NCBI GenBank assembly: GCA_026129905.1
Contig: JAHCHE010000006.1
Coordinates: forward strand, 124,001-188,000
Direction: 5' to 3'
DNA length: 64,000 nucleotides
Source: Bryobacteraceae bacterium
Lineage (GTDB): Bacteria > Acidobacteriota > Terriglobia > Bryobacterales > Bryobacteraceae
Of the stretch, positions 7,923 through 15,977 are shown in pieces (position 1 is the stretch's first letter; each line of letters opens with the position of its first letter). The notes beneath the pieces were generated by a model. The model had not been told where the DNA came from and searched no databases. It saw only the letters and a list, made by a program, of their open reading frames with translations. Position numbers and translations under genes: made by a program.

Positions 7923-8924
7923 TCACGGGAAGAACGGTCGGCGGGGTGAAACCGGGCGGGGCGCCGAACGAGGTTCCGGAGAAAGCAGCTTTCCGGGATG
8001 CGGGCGCCGACGCGCGTAGCGAATTCGACTCATTCGGGTATCGGAGTCTGCCGGCGGGAAGCGCCGCAGGGCCGGGTTTGGGGAGCGGCACGGGCCGGAC
8101 GAGGCGCTTGGAGGCGCGAGCGACAGAATAGGCTGTTCCGGGCGTGGTTGTCGCGCGGCGCCGGAGGCCGGAACGCCGCAAGGCAGGCAATCGGCGGCAG
8201 GTTGCGGGGGCGCATCGGACGCCGGCGTGGCGAGGATTTGCGGGACAACGAGGGGGCCGGAGGGTTGTTCGGGCGGGTGGGCAAGGAGGGGAGCGGGTTC
8301 GGCGGGCGAAGGAGGCGGGGGCGGGGAAGTGTCCGATTTTGGGATTGGGTTCGAATTGTTATTTTCGCATGCCGTTTCGGAGGGGTCCTGTTCGGGGAAG
8401 TCCTTTTCCAGCTTGCCTTTGCGGATTTTTCGAAGCTCGGCGAGGGCGCGAAAAACGCGGCGATGAAGGCGTTCCTCCTCGCGGGAAATCTTCTCGAAGA
8501 CGTTGGTGGACAGGGCGTCGGAGCGAGCCATTTCGCTGAGCATGCGGCGCCAGGCGGCGTCGGGTTCCAAACCGGCGCCGGGCGCGGGGGTACGGAGTTT
8601 GGCGCGGGAGGCAAGCAGGTGTTCCATGCGGTCCTCGAAGACGCCGGTATGGGTTTTGACGAGGCGGAGGAGGCGCCAGCGGGCGAGGGCGATGGCGCCG
8701 ACGAGGTACTCCTCGGTGGGGGAAGCGGGGCGGAGTTCGCCGACGATGCCGGCGACGAAGGCGGCGTACTCCTTGGGGTCCTCGCCGGGGAGGACGACGT
8801 CGTTGGAATAGAGGCCGAATTTGGAATTATTTCTGGAGGACCGGGATTTGCCCTCGGAGGTTTTGGGGCCGGTGCTTTTGCGGGCGTTCCGGCGATTCGC
8901 GACGAGCTGACGTTCGGAGGCCAT
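7923..8924 (-). CDS. NRRNA-type orphan protein with a proline-rich tail
   Basis: The 333-residue protein begins MASERQLVANRRNARKSTGP, followed by KTSEGKSRSSRNNSKFGL. I recognise this start from a large family of uncharacterised proteins found in many copies in Acidobacteria and Planctomycetes; the repeated basic S/T-G-P-x-T-x-E-G-K pattern recalls the DNA-contacting modules attached to homing nucleases. Residues 40-175 are helical and charged. From about residue 190 the protein is disordered and rich in Pro, Ala and Ser, ending in a basic tail (RYARRRPHPGK). No catalytic motif is visible. The upstream region has a perfect TATAAT box and a hairpin. The start is fixed by the conserved N-terminus, although the nearest GGGAG lies rather far upstream. 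Function unknown; a DNA-binding or mobile-element role is a guess. Confidence 0.75.
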   Translation of the reverse strand: MASERQLVANRRNARKSTGPKTSEGKSRSSRNNSKFGLYSNDVVLPGEDPKEYAAFVAGIVGELRPASPTEEYLVGAIALARWRLLRLVKTHTGVFEDRMEHLLASRAKLRTPAPGAGLEPDAAWRRMLSEMARSDALSTNVFEKISREEERLHRRVFRALAELRKIRKGKLEKDFPEQDPSETACENNNSNPIPKSDTSPPPPPSPAEPAPLLAHPPEQPSGPLVVPQILATPASDAPPQPAADCLPCGVPASGAARQPRPEQPILSLAPPSASSGPCRSPNPALRRFPPADSDTRMSRIRYARRRPHPGKLLSPEPRSAPRPVSPRRPFFP

Positions 8925-8951
8925 TTGACGATTAAAGTACTCCCTTTATTT

Positions 8952-8957
8952 ATTATA
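8952..8957 (-). promoter_or_regulatory. Perfect -10 box (TATAAT) upstream of the orphan gene
   Basis: TATAAT read on the minus strand lies 27 bp upstream of the ATG at 8924, in an A+T-rich stretch. No convincing -35 box is found at 16-18 bp; that position falls at the edge of a GTGGCGC hairpin, which might mean an extended or activator-dependent promoter. Confidence 0.35.
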
Positions 8958-8976
8958 GGGTGGGCAATGCAAGGAA

Positions 8977-8997
8977 GTGGCGCGCGCGTTGCGCCAC
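8977..8997. repeat. Hairpin GTGGCGC-N7-GCGCCAC
   Basis: A perfect 7-bp inverted repeat with a 7-base loop sits between the start of the orphan gene (7923-8924) and the weak plus-strand ORF at 9024. There is no T-tract on either side, so a terminator is unlikely. It overlaps the position where a -35 box would be expected, so it could be an operator. Confidence 0.45.
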
Positions 8998-9023
8998 AAT
9001 TATGAATATAAAGGAGATATTTC

Positions 9024-9254
9024 TTGAGAAGGGGCGGTGACGGGCGAATCTTGCGCGGGGCAGGCGTTTTTGAGCGGCAAGCTCGACGAACAACGCGCGT
9101 CGTAGACTGGGACGCCGGATTCGATGAGCGCGCATTAAGGCGCACCGTCGAAAGTCAACAGGCTTTCATTTCTTTTGGTGGCCCCGCGGGCCGTGCTGAC
9201 AGGTTGGCCGAAGGCAACTTGCGGGCCGATTGGCGATTGCCCGGCGGCGGTTGA
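9024..9254 (+). CDS. Possible small arginine-rich protein
   Basis: A TTG start at 9024 is preceded by a strong AAGGAG ribosome-binding site with suitable spacing and by A+T-rich DNA, which is unusual in this genome. The 76-residue product (MRRGGDGRILRGAGVF...) is Arg/Gly-rich, has no recognisable motif, and runs into the first of two tandem hairpins, which argues against a conserved gene. The 489-bp stretch 8925-9413 otherwise holds only the hairpins, the -10 box and the htrA terminator. I list this because of the ribosome-binding site; it may be fortuitous. Confidence 0.2.
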   Translation: MRRGGDGRILRGAGVFERQARRTTRVVDWDAGFDERALRRTVESQQAFISFGGPAGRADRLAEGNLRADWRLPGGG

Positions 9255-9287
9255 GAACCGCCGCAAAGCCGGCATGAAAGCCGGCTT
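9245..9287. repeat. Two adjacent perfect hairpins (REP-like)
   Basis: The first is CGGCGGTT-GAG-AACCGCCG (9245-9263) and the second AAGCCGGC-ATGAAA-GCCGGCTT (9266-9287), separated by two bases. Neither is followed by a T-tract. Tandem G+C-rich palindromes of this size between genes resemble REP/BIME elements. Confidence 0.5.
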
Positions 9288-9354
9288 GCAAGCTTGGACG
9301 CTCGCCGCACGTCGCAGAAACCAGGAGTCCCGCGGAGCCTAAGTTAACCGGGAT

Positions 9355-9390
9355 GAAAAAAGAAAAGGGAGCGGGGTTGAACCCGATCCC
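9355..9390 (-). terminator. Rho-independent terminator of the htrA-like gene
   Basis: Read on the minus strand, a G+C-rich stem beginning GGGATCGGGTT and closing with ACCCCGCTCCC is followed by TTTTCTTTTTT. It starts 23 bp after the stop codon of the protease gene (9414). Confidence 0.8.
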
Positions 9391-9413
9391 TTCGATGGTT
9401 GGGCGCCGGCGGC

Positions 9414-10988
9414 TCAGGGCAGCCGGCCGGCGAGATAGGTGCTGGTCCAGCTCGGGGTGCGGCCTCCGCGCGGATCCGGCGCCGCGCGCATCACGCGGAA
9501 GGCGACCGGGTCGCCGCTCTTGAGCTGGTCCTGAATCGACTTCAACTCGTCGACCGAAGAGATGTTTTTCCGATTGATGGAGGCGATGACGTCGCGTTCG
9601 CGCAGGCCCACTTCCTCGGCGAACGACCGCGACTCGACGCGGGTGACCACGACGCCGCCTTCGCCTTCGAAGGACATCTCCTCGCGTTCCTTGGCGGACA
9701 GGTTGCGCACGTACATGCCGAACTTCGCCTCGGTACCCTCCGAACTCTCCTGCTGTTGCTGCCGTCGATAGAAGGAGAAGCGCGGATCGTTGGCCCAGAC
9801 GTCGGCCCGGTCCTGCACCGCGACGGCGACGTCCATGCGCTTGCCGCCGCGGTCGACGGTGAGGTTGAGTTTTGCGCCCACCGGAGCATCGGCCACTCTG
9901 GCCACCAGATCGTCGCCGTCTTTTACGGGTTCACCGTTGATCGACAAGATGATGTCGTCGGGCTTGATTCCGGCTTTGTCGGCGGGGCCGCCTTCCTGGA
10001 CCTGGTTGACGACCACGCCGTGGTCAACGCCATAAGCCTTCAGCAGGTTGGGATTGGGATCCCGGCCGAACTGTACGCCGATGGAGCCGCGCGTGACGCG
10101 GCCGGACTTGATGATCGAGTTGTAGACCCGCACGGCGGTGTTCATCGGCAGGGCGAAACCAATGCCCTGATAACCGCCCGAGCGGCTGGCGATCATCGTG
10201 TTGACGCCGATCACTTCGCCGCGGATGTTCAGCAGCGGACCGCCGCTATTGCCCGGATTGATGGCGGCGTCGGTCTGGATGAAGCGCTGGAACTGCCAGG
10301 CGCCGGCGACCTCGCGGCCTTTCGCGGAAATAATGCCGGCGGTGACCGACGCTTCGAGGCCGAAGGGAGAGCCGATGGCGACGGCCCAATCGCCGACCTC
10401 GACGGCGTCGGAGTTTCCGATTTCCACCGTGGAGAGGGATTTGCCGGCATCGATCTTGATGACGGCAAGGTCGGTTTCACCATCGAAACCGATCAACCTG
10501 GCTTTGTGCTCGGTCTGTTCGCCAACGAGCTTGACCTTGATCTGGTCGGCGCCGTCGACAACGTGGTGATTGGTGATGATATAGCCCTTCGGGTCGACGA
10601 TAAAGCCGGAGCCGGTAGCCACGCGAGGGCGAGCCGGCATCTCGTCGAAGGGCGCGCCGCCGAAGAACTTGCGGAACAGGTCGAACTGGTCGTCTTCCTC
10701 GCTCGGCTCCTGGCGGCGGTCGCGGGAGCTTCGCTGCGGCCGCGGATCGAAATCGGTCTCGATGAAGACGACCGTGGGTTCCAGCTTCTTGGCAAGCCGG
10801 GAGAACTCACTGGACAATTGCACCGGGTTAGGGATGGAGAGGGGCGTCGCGTCGGAGGCGACCTGGCCCCGGTCGGCCTTGACTCCGGTGTTGATCAGCG
10901 TCCCAATGAGGATGCCGACGGCGAGCGTCAGCGAAAGCAGGCCAATGGAAAGCAGCTTCTGCCTGCGTAGCGTCGAGAGAATGCTCAT
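9414..10988 (-). CDS. HtrA/DegQ-type periplasmic serine protease with two PDZ domains
   Basis: The 524-residue protein is a membrane-anchored quality-control protease of the cell envelope. Residues about 9-32 form an N-terminal hydrophobic anchor. The trypsin-like domain has the full catalytic triad: His142 in TNHHVVDGA, Asp173 in ETDLAV and Ser248 in GNSGGP. Two PDZ domains follow, the first around GVVVNQVQEGGPADKAGI and the second around GGVVVTRVESRSFAEEVGL. The ATG at 10988 is preferred over the upstream one at 11033 because it starts just before the anchor and has a GGGAGG site 12 bases upstream. It has its own terminator, so it is probably monocistronic. Confidence 0.92.
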   Translation of the reverse strand: MSILSTLRRQKLLSIGLLSLTLAVGILIGTLINTGVKADRGQVASDATPLSIPNPVQLSSEFSRLAKKLEPTVVFIETDFDPRPQRSSRDRRQEPSEEDDQFDLFRKFFGGAPFDEMPARPRVATGSGFIVDPKGYIITNHHVVDGADQIKVKLVGEQTEHKARLIGFDGETDLAVIKIDAGKSLSTVEIGNSDAVEVGDWAVAIGSPFGLEASVTAGIISAKGREVAGAWQFQRFIQTDAAINPGNSGGPLLNIRGEVIGVNTMIASRSGGYQGIGFALPMNTAVRVYNSIIKSGRVTRGSIGVQFGRDPNPNLLKAYGVDHGVVVNQVQEGGPADKAGIKPDDIILSINGEPVKDGDDLVARVADAPVGAKLNLTVDRGGKRMDVAVAVQDRADVWANDPRFSFYRRQQQQESSEGTEAKFGMYVRNLSAKEREEMSFEGEGGVVVTRVESRSFAEEVGLRERDVIASINRKNISSVDELKSIQDQLKSGDPVAFRVMRAAPDPRGGRTPSWTSTYLAGRLP

Positions 10989-11066
10989 AGATTCAGTTAA
11001 CCTCCCCAGTGCAAACCCGCTCCTGTCCATCATTATAGAGGATCGTCGGGAAACTGGCGTCTGATT

Positions 11067-11948
11067 TCAGGGATGCTTAAGTTTCCTAAGTGGTTTCAAC
11101 TCAACAATCAGGATTCCGGTCAGAATGAGAAGCGCGCCGGCGGCGCCGCGCCAGTCGAGCGCTTCCCGCATCACTACATAAGACGTTGCCCAGGCGAAAA
11201 TGGGTTCGAACGCGAAAATGACGGCCGTTCGGGTGGCGCTGGTGTGCTGCTGGGCCCAGGCCTGTACGGTAAACGCGGCGGCGGTGGCGAGCAGGCCGGT
11301 GACGGCGAGGGCCGCGGCCAACGTGAGGCTCCACCGGGCGTAAGCGTCTTCGAGCCAGGAGAAGATCGCCAGTCCGAGCAGCGCGGCGGTGGCGATCTGA
11401 ACGACGCTGAGGATCTCGAACCCGCGTCGCGGGGCGAAGTGTCCGACGGCGACCATGTGCATGGCGAAAAAGACGGCGCCGGCGAGGGTCAGCAGGTCGC
11501 CAACCTCCATCCGCAGCGAGGTTCCTTCCAGGGTCATCAGGCTCATGCCGCCCATGGCGACGAGAGCGCCGACGGCTTCCCGAAACTGTGGCGCTACCCG
11601 ATAGACGGCCGAGCAGAACAAAGGTACCAGCACGATGGCCAGTCCCGTCAAGAAAGCCGATTTCGATGGCGTGGTGAGGCGGAGGCCGAGAGTCTGGAAG
11701 ACGTACCCGCCGAAGAGAAACGCGCCGGCCACGACGCCTTCGCGAACGCCGACGGCGGGTCTGGCGAACATCCCGGAGAGGTGGCCGCGATAGGCAATGG
11801 CGAGGGCGACGGAGGCGAGGGTGAAGCGGAGGGCGAGAAACAGGAGCGTGGAGACGTCCGGCAAGGCGGCCTTCACCAGGACAAAGGTGGATCCCCAGAT
11901 GAAAGCGACGACGACGAGGGCGAATTCCGCGCGGCGGCTCAGGTTCAC
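11067..11948 (-). CDS. EamA/DMT-family transporter
   Basis: This 293-residue inner-membrane protein has about ten hydrophobic segments in two repeated halves, the arrangement of EamA drug/metabolite transporters such as RhaT or YdcZ-like exporters. Characteristic pieces are FIWGSTFVLVKAALPDV near the N-terminus and SATRTAVIFAFEPIFAWATS in the second half. The frame is open far upstream, but GTG at 11948 is chosen because it directly begins the first transmembrane helix and overlaps the stop of the upstream peptidase gene by 4 bp. That overlap suggests the two are co-translated; export of an amino acid or dipeptide product is a reasonable guess but not shown. Confidence 0.88.
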   Translation of the reverse strand: MNLSRRAEFALVVVAFIWGSTFVLVKAALPDVSTLLFLALRFTLASVALAIAYRGHLSGMFARPAVGVREGVVAGAFLFGGYVFQTLGLRLTTPSKSAFLTGLAIVLVPLFCSAVYRVAPQFREAVGALVAMGGMSLMTLEGTSLRMEVGDLLTLAGAVFFAMHMVAVGHFAPRRGFEILSVVQIATAALLGLAIFSWLEDAYARWSLTLAAALAVTGLLATAAAFTVQAWAQQHTSATRTAVIFAFEPIFAWATSYVVMREALDWRGAAGALLILTGILIVELKPLRKLKHP

Positions 11949-13210
11949 GCGAGCGCCGGCGCCGCCACGGACCGCATCAGCAGCGCGAGAGCGAGCGCAA
12001 TCCGTTTCAGACCGATCTCGCGACCCTTGGGATGGTACCATTCCGATGGCGTGTGGGCGCCGCCGCCTTCGCCGCCGGCGCCGATGGAAGCCGCCTGCCA
12101 CCCGAGGGAAAGGGGCACGTTGGCGTCGGTGGAGGCGCACTCGAGTTGCGAGCGGATACCGAGGTGGGCGTCGACGGCGCGAAGGCACTTGAGCAGCGAG
12201 GCGTCTTCGGCGAGCCGGCCGCCGGGGCGATAACCGATCTCGCGCACGCGCGCCACGAGGCGGGCGCCGGAGGACCGGGCATTCTCCTCCTCGAGGGCGC
12301 GTTCCATCGCGCTGGTGAGCAGGGAGGCAAGTTCATCGATGCGGCGCGGGCTTTCGGAGCGCAGGTCGAGCTTGGCTCGAGCGAGAGTCGGGATGGCGTT
12401 CACGCTGCTGCCGCCCTCGATGAGCCCGAAATTGAACGAATAGCGGTCCCCGTCGGTGAGATTGCCGTTGAGCCGGATGTCGGAGAACATGGCGATGACT
12501 CTGCTGAGGGCGTGGACGGGATTGCCGGCGCCGAAGTCGCTCCAGCTATGGCCGCCGGGACCGGAGAAGGTGATCTCGAAGCGGCGGCTGGCGACGGCGC
12601 GGCAGGTGATGCGTTCGGTGGAGGGACCGTCGAGCACAAGAAACGCGCCAATTTTCGAGCCGAGGCCGGAGGGACGGCAGAGGTATCGCATGCCGCTGAG
12701 GTTGCCCTCGCCTTCTTCGCCGACGGTGGCGATGAGCAGCAACGGCAGGCCGGCGTTCATCATCGCCTCGTCGTTGAAGGCGCCGGCCATGGCCAGCAGG
12801 GCCGCGAGTCCCGCGCCGTTGTCGGCCACGCCGGGCCCGTGAAAACGTCCGTCGGCGGACACGGCAATGTCCTCGGCGCTGCGCGGGGCAAGCACCGTGT
12901 CCAGGTGGGCGGTGAGGGCGATGGCGGATTGATCGCGGGAGCCGGGGAATTGCGCGATGACGTTGCCGGCCTTGTCGATGGAGGCGTTCCAGCCAAGCGC
13001 CTCGAACTCGGCGGCCATCCACTCGGCGCGTTCCTGTTCCTGAAAGGTCGGAGCGGGAATGCGGCAGAGTTCGAGATGCTTCTGGTCGATCCACCGCCGC
13101 TGGCCGACCAGCCATTGAAGACAGTCGCGAACGGCCTTGGATTCGGCCAAGCCGGAGGCGGAAAGCGGCCCGGCGGGTTCGAAACGTTCGCCGTTGGGAA
13201 GCCCGAGCAC
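11945..13210 (-). CDS. M20/M28-family zinc aminoacylase or tripeptidase-like peptidase
   Basis: The protein (421 residues from a GTG at 13210) is a cytoplasmic dizinc peptidase of the ArgE/PepT/CPG2 type. Metal ligands and catalytic residues are visible: His102 and Asp104 in TAHLDTV, bridging Asp130 in GVADNGAG and catalytic Glu165-166 in GEEGEG; later GGAHTPSEWYHPKG carries the last His. A dimerisation insert lies between (GPGGHSWSDFGAGNPVHAL). The start is uncertain: no good ribosome-binding site is seen, but anything longer would overlap the divergent PPK2 gene. It shares 4 bp with the downstream transporter gene. Confidence 0.85.
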   Translation of the reverse strand: MLGLPNGERFEPAGPLSASGLAESKAVRDCLQWLVGQRRWIDQKHLELCRIPAPTFQEQERAEWMAAEFEALGWNASIDKAGNVIAQFPGSRDQSAIALTAHLDTVLAPRSAEDIAVSADGRFHGPGVADNGAGLAALLAMAGAFNDEAMMNAGLPLLLIATVGEEGEGNLSGMRYLCRPSGLGSKIGAFLVLDGPSTERITCRAVASRRFEITFSGPGGHSWSDFGAGNPVHALSRVIAMFSDIRLNGNLTDGDRYSFNFGLIEGGSSVNAIPTLARAKLDLRSESPRRIDELASLLTSAMERALEEENARSSGARLVARVREIGYRPGGRLAEDASLLKCLRAVDAHLGIRSQLECASTDANVPLSLGWQAASIGAGGEGGGAHTPSEWYHPKGREIGLKRIALALALLMRSVAAPALA

Positions 13211-13279
13211 CGACTGACAGTTTAACAGGAGCGCCTGCGATGCCCCGGCGGAAAGGCGGCGGGATAAGATGAGGAGCGT

Positions 13280-14161
13280 ATGTTGAGGCAGGTGAATCTG
13301 GATCTGAAGCTCTCGCGAAAAGACTACAAGGAAGCGCTGCCCGACCTGCAACGGAGGCTATACGACCTGCAGAAGGCGTGCTGGGATCACAGCGTCGCCT
13401 CGATCGTCGTGTTCGAGGGTTGGGACGCGGCGGGGAAGGGCTCGACCATCGCCACGCTGACGCAGCGGCTGGATCCGAGGGGATTCAAGCTGCACCCGAT
13501 TCGCGCGCCGCGGACGTACGAAAAACAGAGGCCGTGGCTGTGGCGATTCTGGCTGAAGACGCCGAACCGGGGTGAGATGGCGATCTTCGACCAGAGCTGG
13601 TACGGGCGTGTTCTGATTGAGAGAGTCGAGGGGCTGACGCCGAAGAAGGAGTGGCAGAAGGCCTATCGCGACGTCAGCGAATTCGAGCAGATGCTGGCCG
13701 ACGATGGGACGGTGATCGTCAAGTACTGGCTGCACATCTCGAAGAAGGAGCAGCGCAAGCGGTTCCAGGCGATCGAGAAGGATCCGCTGGAGAGCTGGCG
13801 CGTGACGGCGGAGGATTGGAAGCGGCACAAGGAGTACGAAGAGTACCAACTGGCGGCCGAGGAAATGCTTGAGCGAACGGAGTCGGAATGGGGGCCGTGG
13901 ACGATTGTGGAAGCCACCGACCGCTATTGGGCGCGGCGCAAGGTTTTTCAGACGCTGATCGCGGCGCTGGAGGCGAGATTGGGCGCTCACGCGCCGCCGG
14001 TGGAGCGCGTGGCCGCGGACTCGAAGGACCGCGGGCTGCGCGAGGCGATGGAGGACGCGGAGGCCATGCTCGACGGCGAGAGGGCCGAAGCGGCGGCGAA
14101 GCCGGGGCGGCGGAAGAAGGGTGTGGACGGCAGCGCGGCGCGCGCCGAGAGGGTGATGTGA
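13280..14161 (+). CDS. ppk2: PPK2-family polyphosphate kinase, first of a tandem pair
   Basis: The 293-residue protein transfers phosphate between polyphosphate and a nucleotide. It has the PPK2 Walker A motif GWDAAGKGS (residues 47-55, Lys53) and the lid/Walker B region IFDQSWYGRVLIERVEG around Asp104. The WYGRVLxERVEG form is typical of the class II (polyphosphate:AMP phosphotransferase, Pap) enzymes, which normally are two fused domains of about 500 residues. Here the second domain is a separate gene overlapping by one base. Compared with its partner it has DQSWYGR instead of DRSWYGR, and it ends in a basic Ala/Arg-rich tail (from about residue 240). The ATG has a GAGGAG site six bases upstream. 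Confidence 0.9.
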   Translation: MLRQVNLDLKLSRKDYKEALPDLQRRLYDLQKACWDHSVASIVVFEGWDAAGKGSTIATLTQRLDPRGFKLHPIRAPRTYEKQRPWLWRFWLKTPNRGEMAIFDQSWYGRVLIERVEGLTPKKEWQKAYRDVSEFEQMLADDGTVIVKYWLHISKKEQRKRFQAIEKDPLESWRVTAEDWKRHKEYEEYQLAAEEMLERTESEWGPWTIVEATDRYWARRKVFQTLIAALEARLGAHAPPVERVAADSKDRGLREAMEDAEAMLDGERAEAAAKPGRRKKGVDGSAARAERVM

Positions 14162-14940
14162 TGCTGGAGACGATCGACCTGACGCTGTCGTTGGACCGGA
14201 AGACTTATGTCACGCAGCTCACCCGGCGGCAGATCCAGTTACGCGAGCTGGGCTACCAGGTGTACGCGCAGAAGCGGCCGGCGCTGATCCTGTACGAAGG
14301 ATGGGACGCGGCGGGCAAGGGCGGGAGCATCAACCGGCTGACGGAGAGAATCGATCCGCGGGGATACGTGGTGTACCCGATCAGCGCGCCGAGCGGCGAG
14401 GACGCGACGCACCACTACCTGTACCGGTTCTGGCGGCGGCTGCCGGAACGGGGACAGATCGCCGTCTACGACCGGAGCTGGTACGGACGGGTGCTGGTGG
14501 AGCGCGTGGAAGGACTCGCGACGGAGGCCGAATGGAAGCGGGCCTATCGCGAGATCAACTCGTTCGAGCGCAACCTGCACGACTTCGGCGCCATCATCAT
14601 CAAGTTCTGGATACATATCAGCCGGGAAGAGCAACTGCGGCGTTTCGAGCAGCGGCAGGCGATCGGATACAAGTCGTGGAAGCTGACGGCGGAAGACTGG
14701 CGGAATCGCGACAAGTGGCCGCAGTACGAGGAAGCGGTCCGGGACATGTTGCTGAAGACGAGTACCATCACGGCGCCGTGGACCATCATCGAGGGCAACG
14801 ACAAGTACTGGGCGCGGGTGAAGGCGCTTTCCACGGCGGTGGACGTCCTTTCGACCGAGCTGAACTACAAGCCGCGCGATCCCCTGAAGGACGGGGGGGC
14901 CGCCGCCGCGGGCAAACGGAACAAGTCCAACGGCAAATAA
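14161..14940 (+). CDS. ppk2: PPK2-family polyphosphate kinase, second of a tandem pair
   Basis: This 259-residue protein is a second single-domain PPK2, with Walker A GWDAAGKGG (Lys53) and VYDRSWYGRVLVERVEG (Asp104) at exactly the same positions as in the upstream paralogue. The start ATG overlaps the previous stop in a TGATG arrangement, so the two should be translated together and may form a heteromeric enzyme equivalent to a split Pap. Both copies keep their P-loop. The stop lies directly beside the stop of the convergent cyclase-like gene. The nucleotide substrate (AMP, ADP or GDP) cannot be told from sequence by eye. Confidence 0.9.
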   Translation: MLETIDLTLSLDRKTYVTQLTRRQIQLRELGYQVYAQKRPALILYEGWDAAGKGGSINRLTERIDPRGYVVYPISAPSGEDATHHYLYRFWRRLPERGQIAVYDRSWYGRVLVERVEGLATEAEWKRAYREINSFERNLHDFGAIIIKFWIHISREEQLRRFEQRQAIGYKSWKLTAEDWRNRDKWPQYEEAVRDMLLKTSTITAPWTIIEGNDKYWARVKALSTAVDVLSTELNYKPRDPLKDGGAAAAGKRNKSNGK

Positions 14941-15954
14941 TCAGTGGATGGCCAGGGGGCGCATGGCGAAGCCGGCGGTGGCGCCCTTGATTCGGTTGGT
15001 GACCGCGACATAGACGAAGCGGTAGACGCGGTCGCGGGCGAGCGCTTCCAAGTTATGGAGTTCGCCGATGTGCACGCCCTGCTCGACCAACAGGTACTCG
15101 TGCACCGGAATCGCCGCGCCGGGATGGGCCGGGTCCTGACCCACTTCGAGTCCGCTGGTGTCCGCGCCGATGAGAACCGCGCCTTTCCGCTCGACGAGCC
15201 ATTTGGCGCTCTCGAGGGTAATCCCGGCCGAGTCGTGCTCGCCAATCTTGGCGTGATCGGCGCCGGTCTCGCCCCAGTAGCGGCACGCGCCGGTGCGGAT
15301 CATGACCACGTCGCCGGGTTCGACGTCGGTCTTCTGCGCGGCGAGGGCGGATTCCAGGTCCTTCGGGGAGATGGGGTAGTTGGAAGGGAGGGCGTCGACG
15401 CCTTTCCAGGAAGCGATATCGATCATCACGGCGCGGGCGACGATCGGCGGGATGGTATCGGCGTCGGCCCGCAGAAGGCCGAAGTCGCCGCCGAAGTCGG
15501 CTTCCTTAAAGCCGTTGTACCAGTGGGAGTCCTTGCCGGCGGTGATGTGGCCGAGGCCGTCGATCTGCGTGCCGACGTTATCGGAGATGTAGATGGCGCA
15601 ACTGTGAAACGCGATGTGGCGCGGGCTTTGGGCAAACACCGGCATATCCTTCTGGCGGCGGACACCGTCGGGGCTTCGGTAGGACATGATCTCGATGGAG
15701 GCGTGTCCGGGCCATTTGAAGGACTTCTGGTCGACGAGGACGCCCAGGTCGTACACCTTGCCGGTTTTCACCTCCCGCAGCGCCTTCAGCACGCTTTGGG
15801 GACCCGTGACCGCGTTGAGCGCGCCCACTTCGTCATTGGGGCCGTAAACCCAGCCGTAGCCCTTCCCCTCCTGCCAGCCCTGCGGGGACTGGGCGCCGAG
15901 CGAAGCGGCGACGATTGCCGACGCGACGAGCATTCTTCCAGACATGGGAAGCAT
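14941..15954 (-). CDS. Exported cyclase-family protein (kynurenine-formamidase-like fold) with altered metal site
   Basis: A signal peptide (ML..MLVASAIVAASLGAQS) is followed by a cyclase-family (PF04199-like) domain of about 310 residues. In characterised members the metal is held by an HxGTHxD motif; here the matching segment reads DNVGTQIDGLGH, so both histidines are replaced (Asn, Gln) while Asp and the later His remain. Other family features, such as the closing GADTSGLEVG and PVHEYLLVEQGVHIGELHNLE, are intact, the latter supplying His/Glu candidates. A second ATG three codons in (15945) is an equally possible start; neither has a clear ribosome-binding site. Activity is uncertain; it may be a divergent hydrolase of cyclic amides or esters. 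Confidence 0.75.
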   Translation of the reverse strand: MLPMSGRMLVASAIVAASLGAQSPQGWQEGKGYGWVYGPNDEVGALNAVTGPQSVLKALREVKTGKVYDLGVLVDQKSFKWPGHASIEIMSYRSPDGVRRQKDMPVFAQSPRHIAFHSCAIYISDNVGTQIDGLGHITAGKDSHWYNGFKEADFGGDFGLLRADADTIPPIVARAVMIDIASWKGVDALPSNYPISPKDLESALAAQKTDVEPGDVVMIRTGACRYWGETGADHAKIGEHDSAGITLESAKWLVERKGAVLIGADTSGLEVGQDPAHPGAAIPVHEYLLVEQGVHIGELHNLEALARDRVYRFVYVAVTNRIKGATAGFAMRPLAIH

Positions 15955-15977
15955 TGTATCTCGGGCGGCGCGATCTT

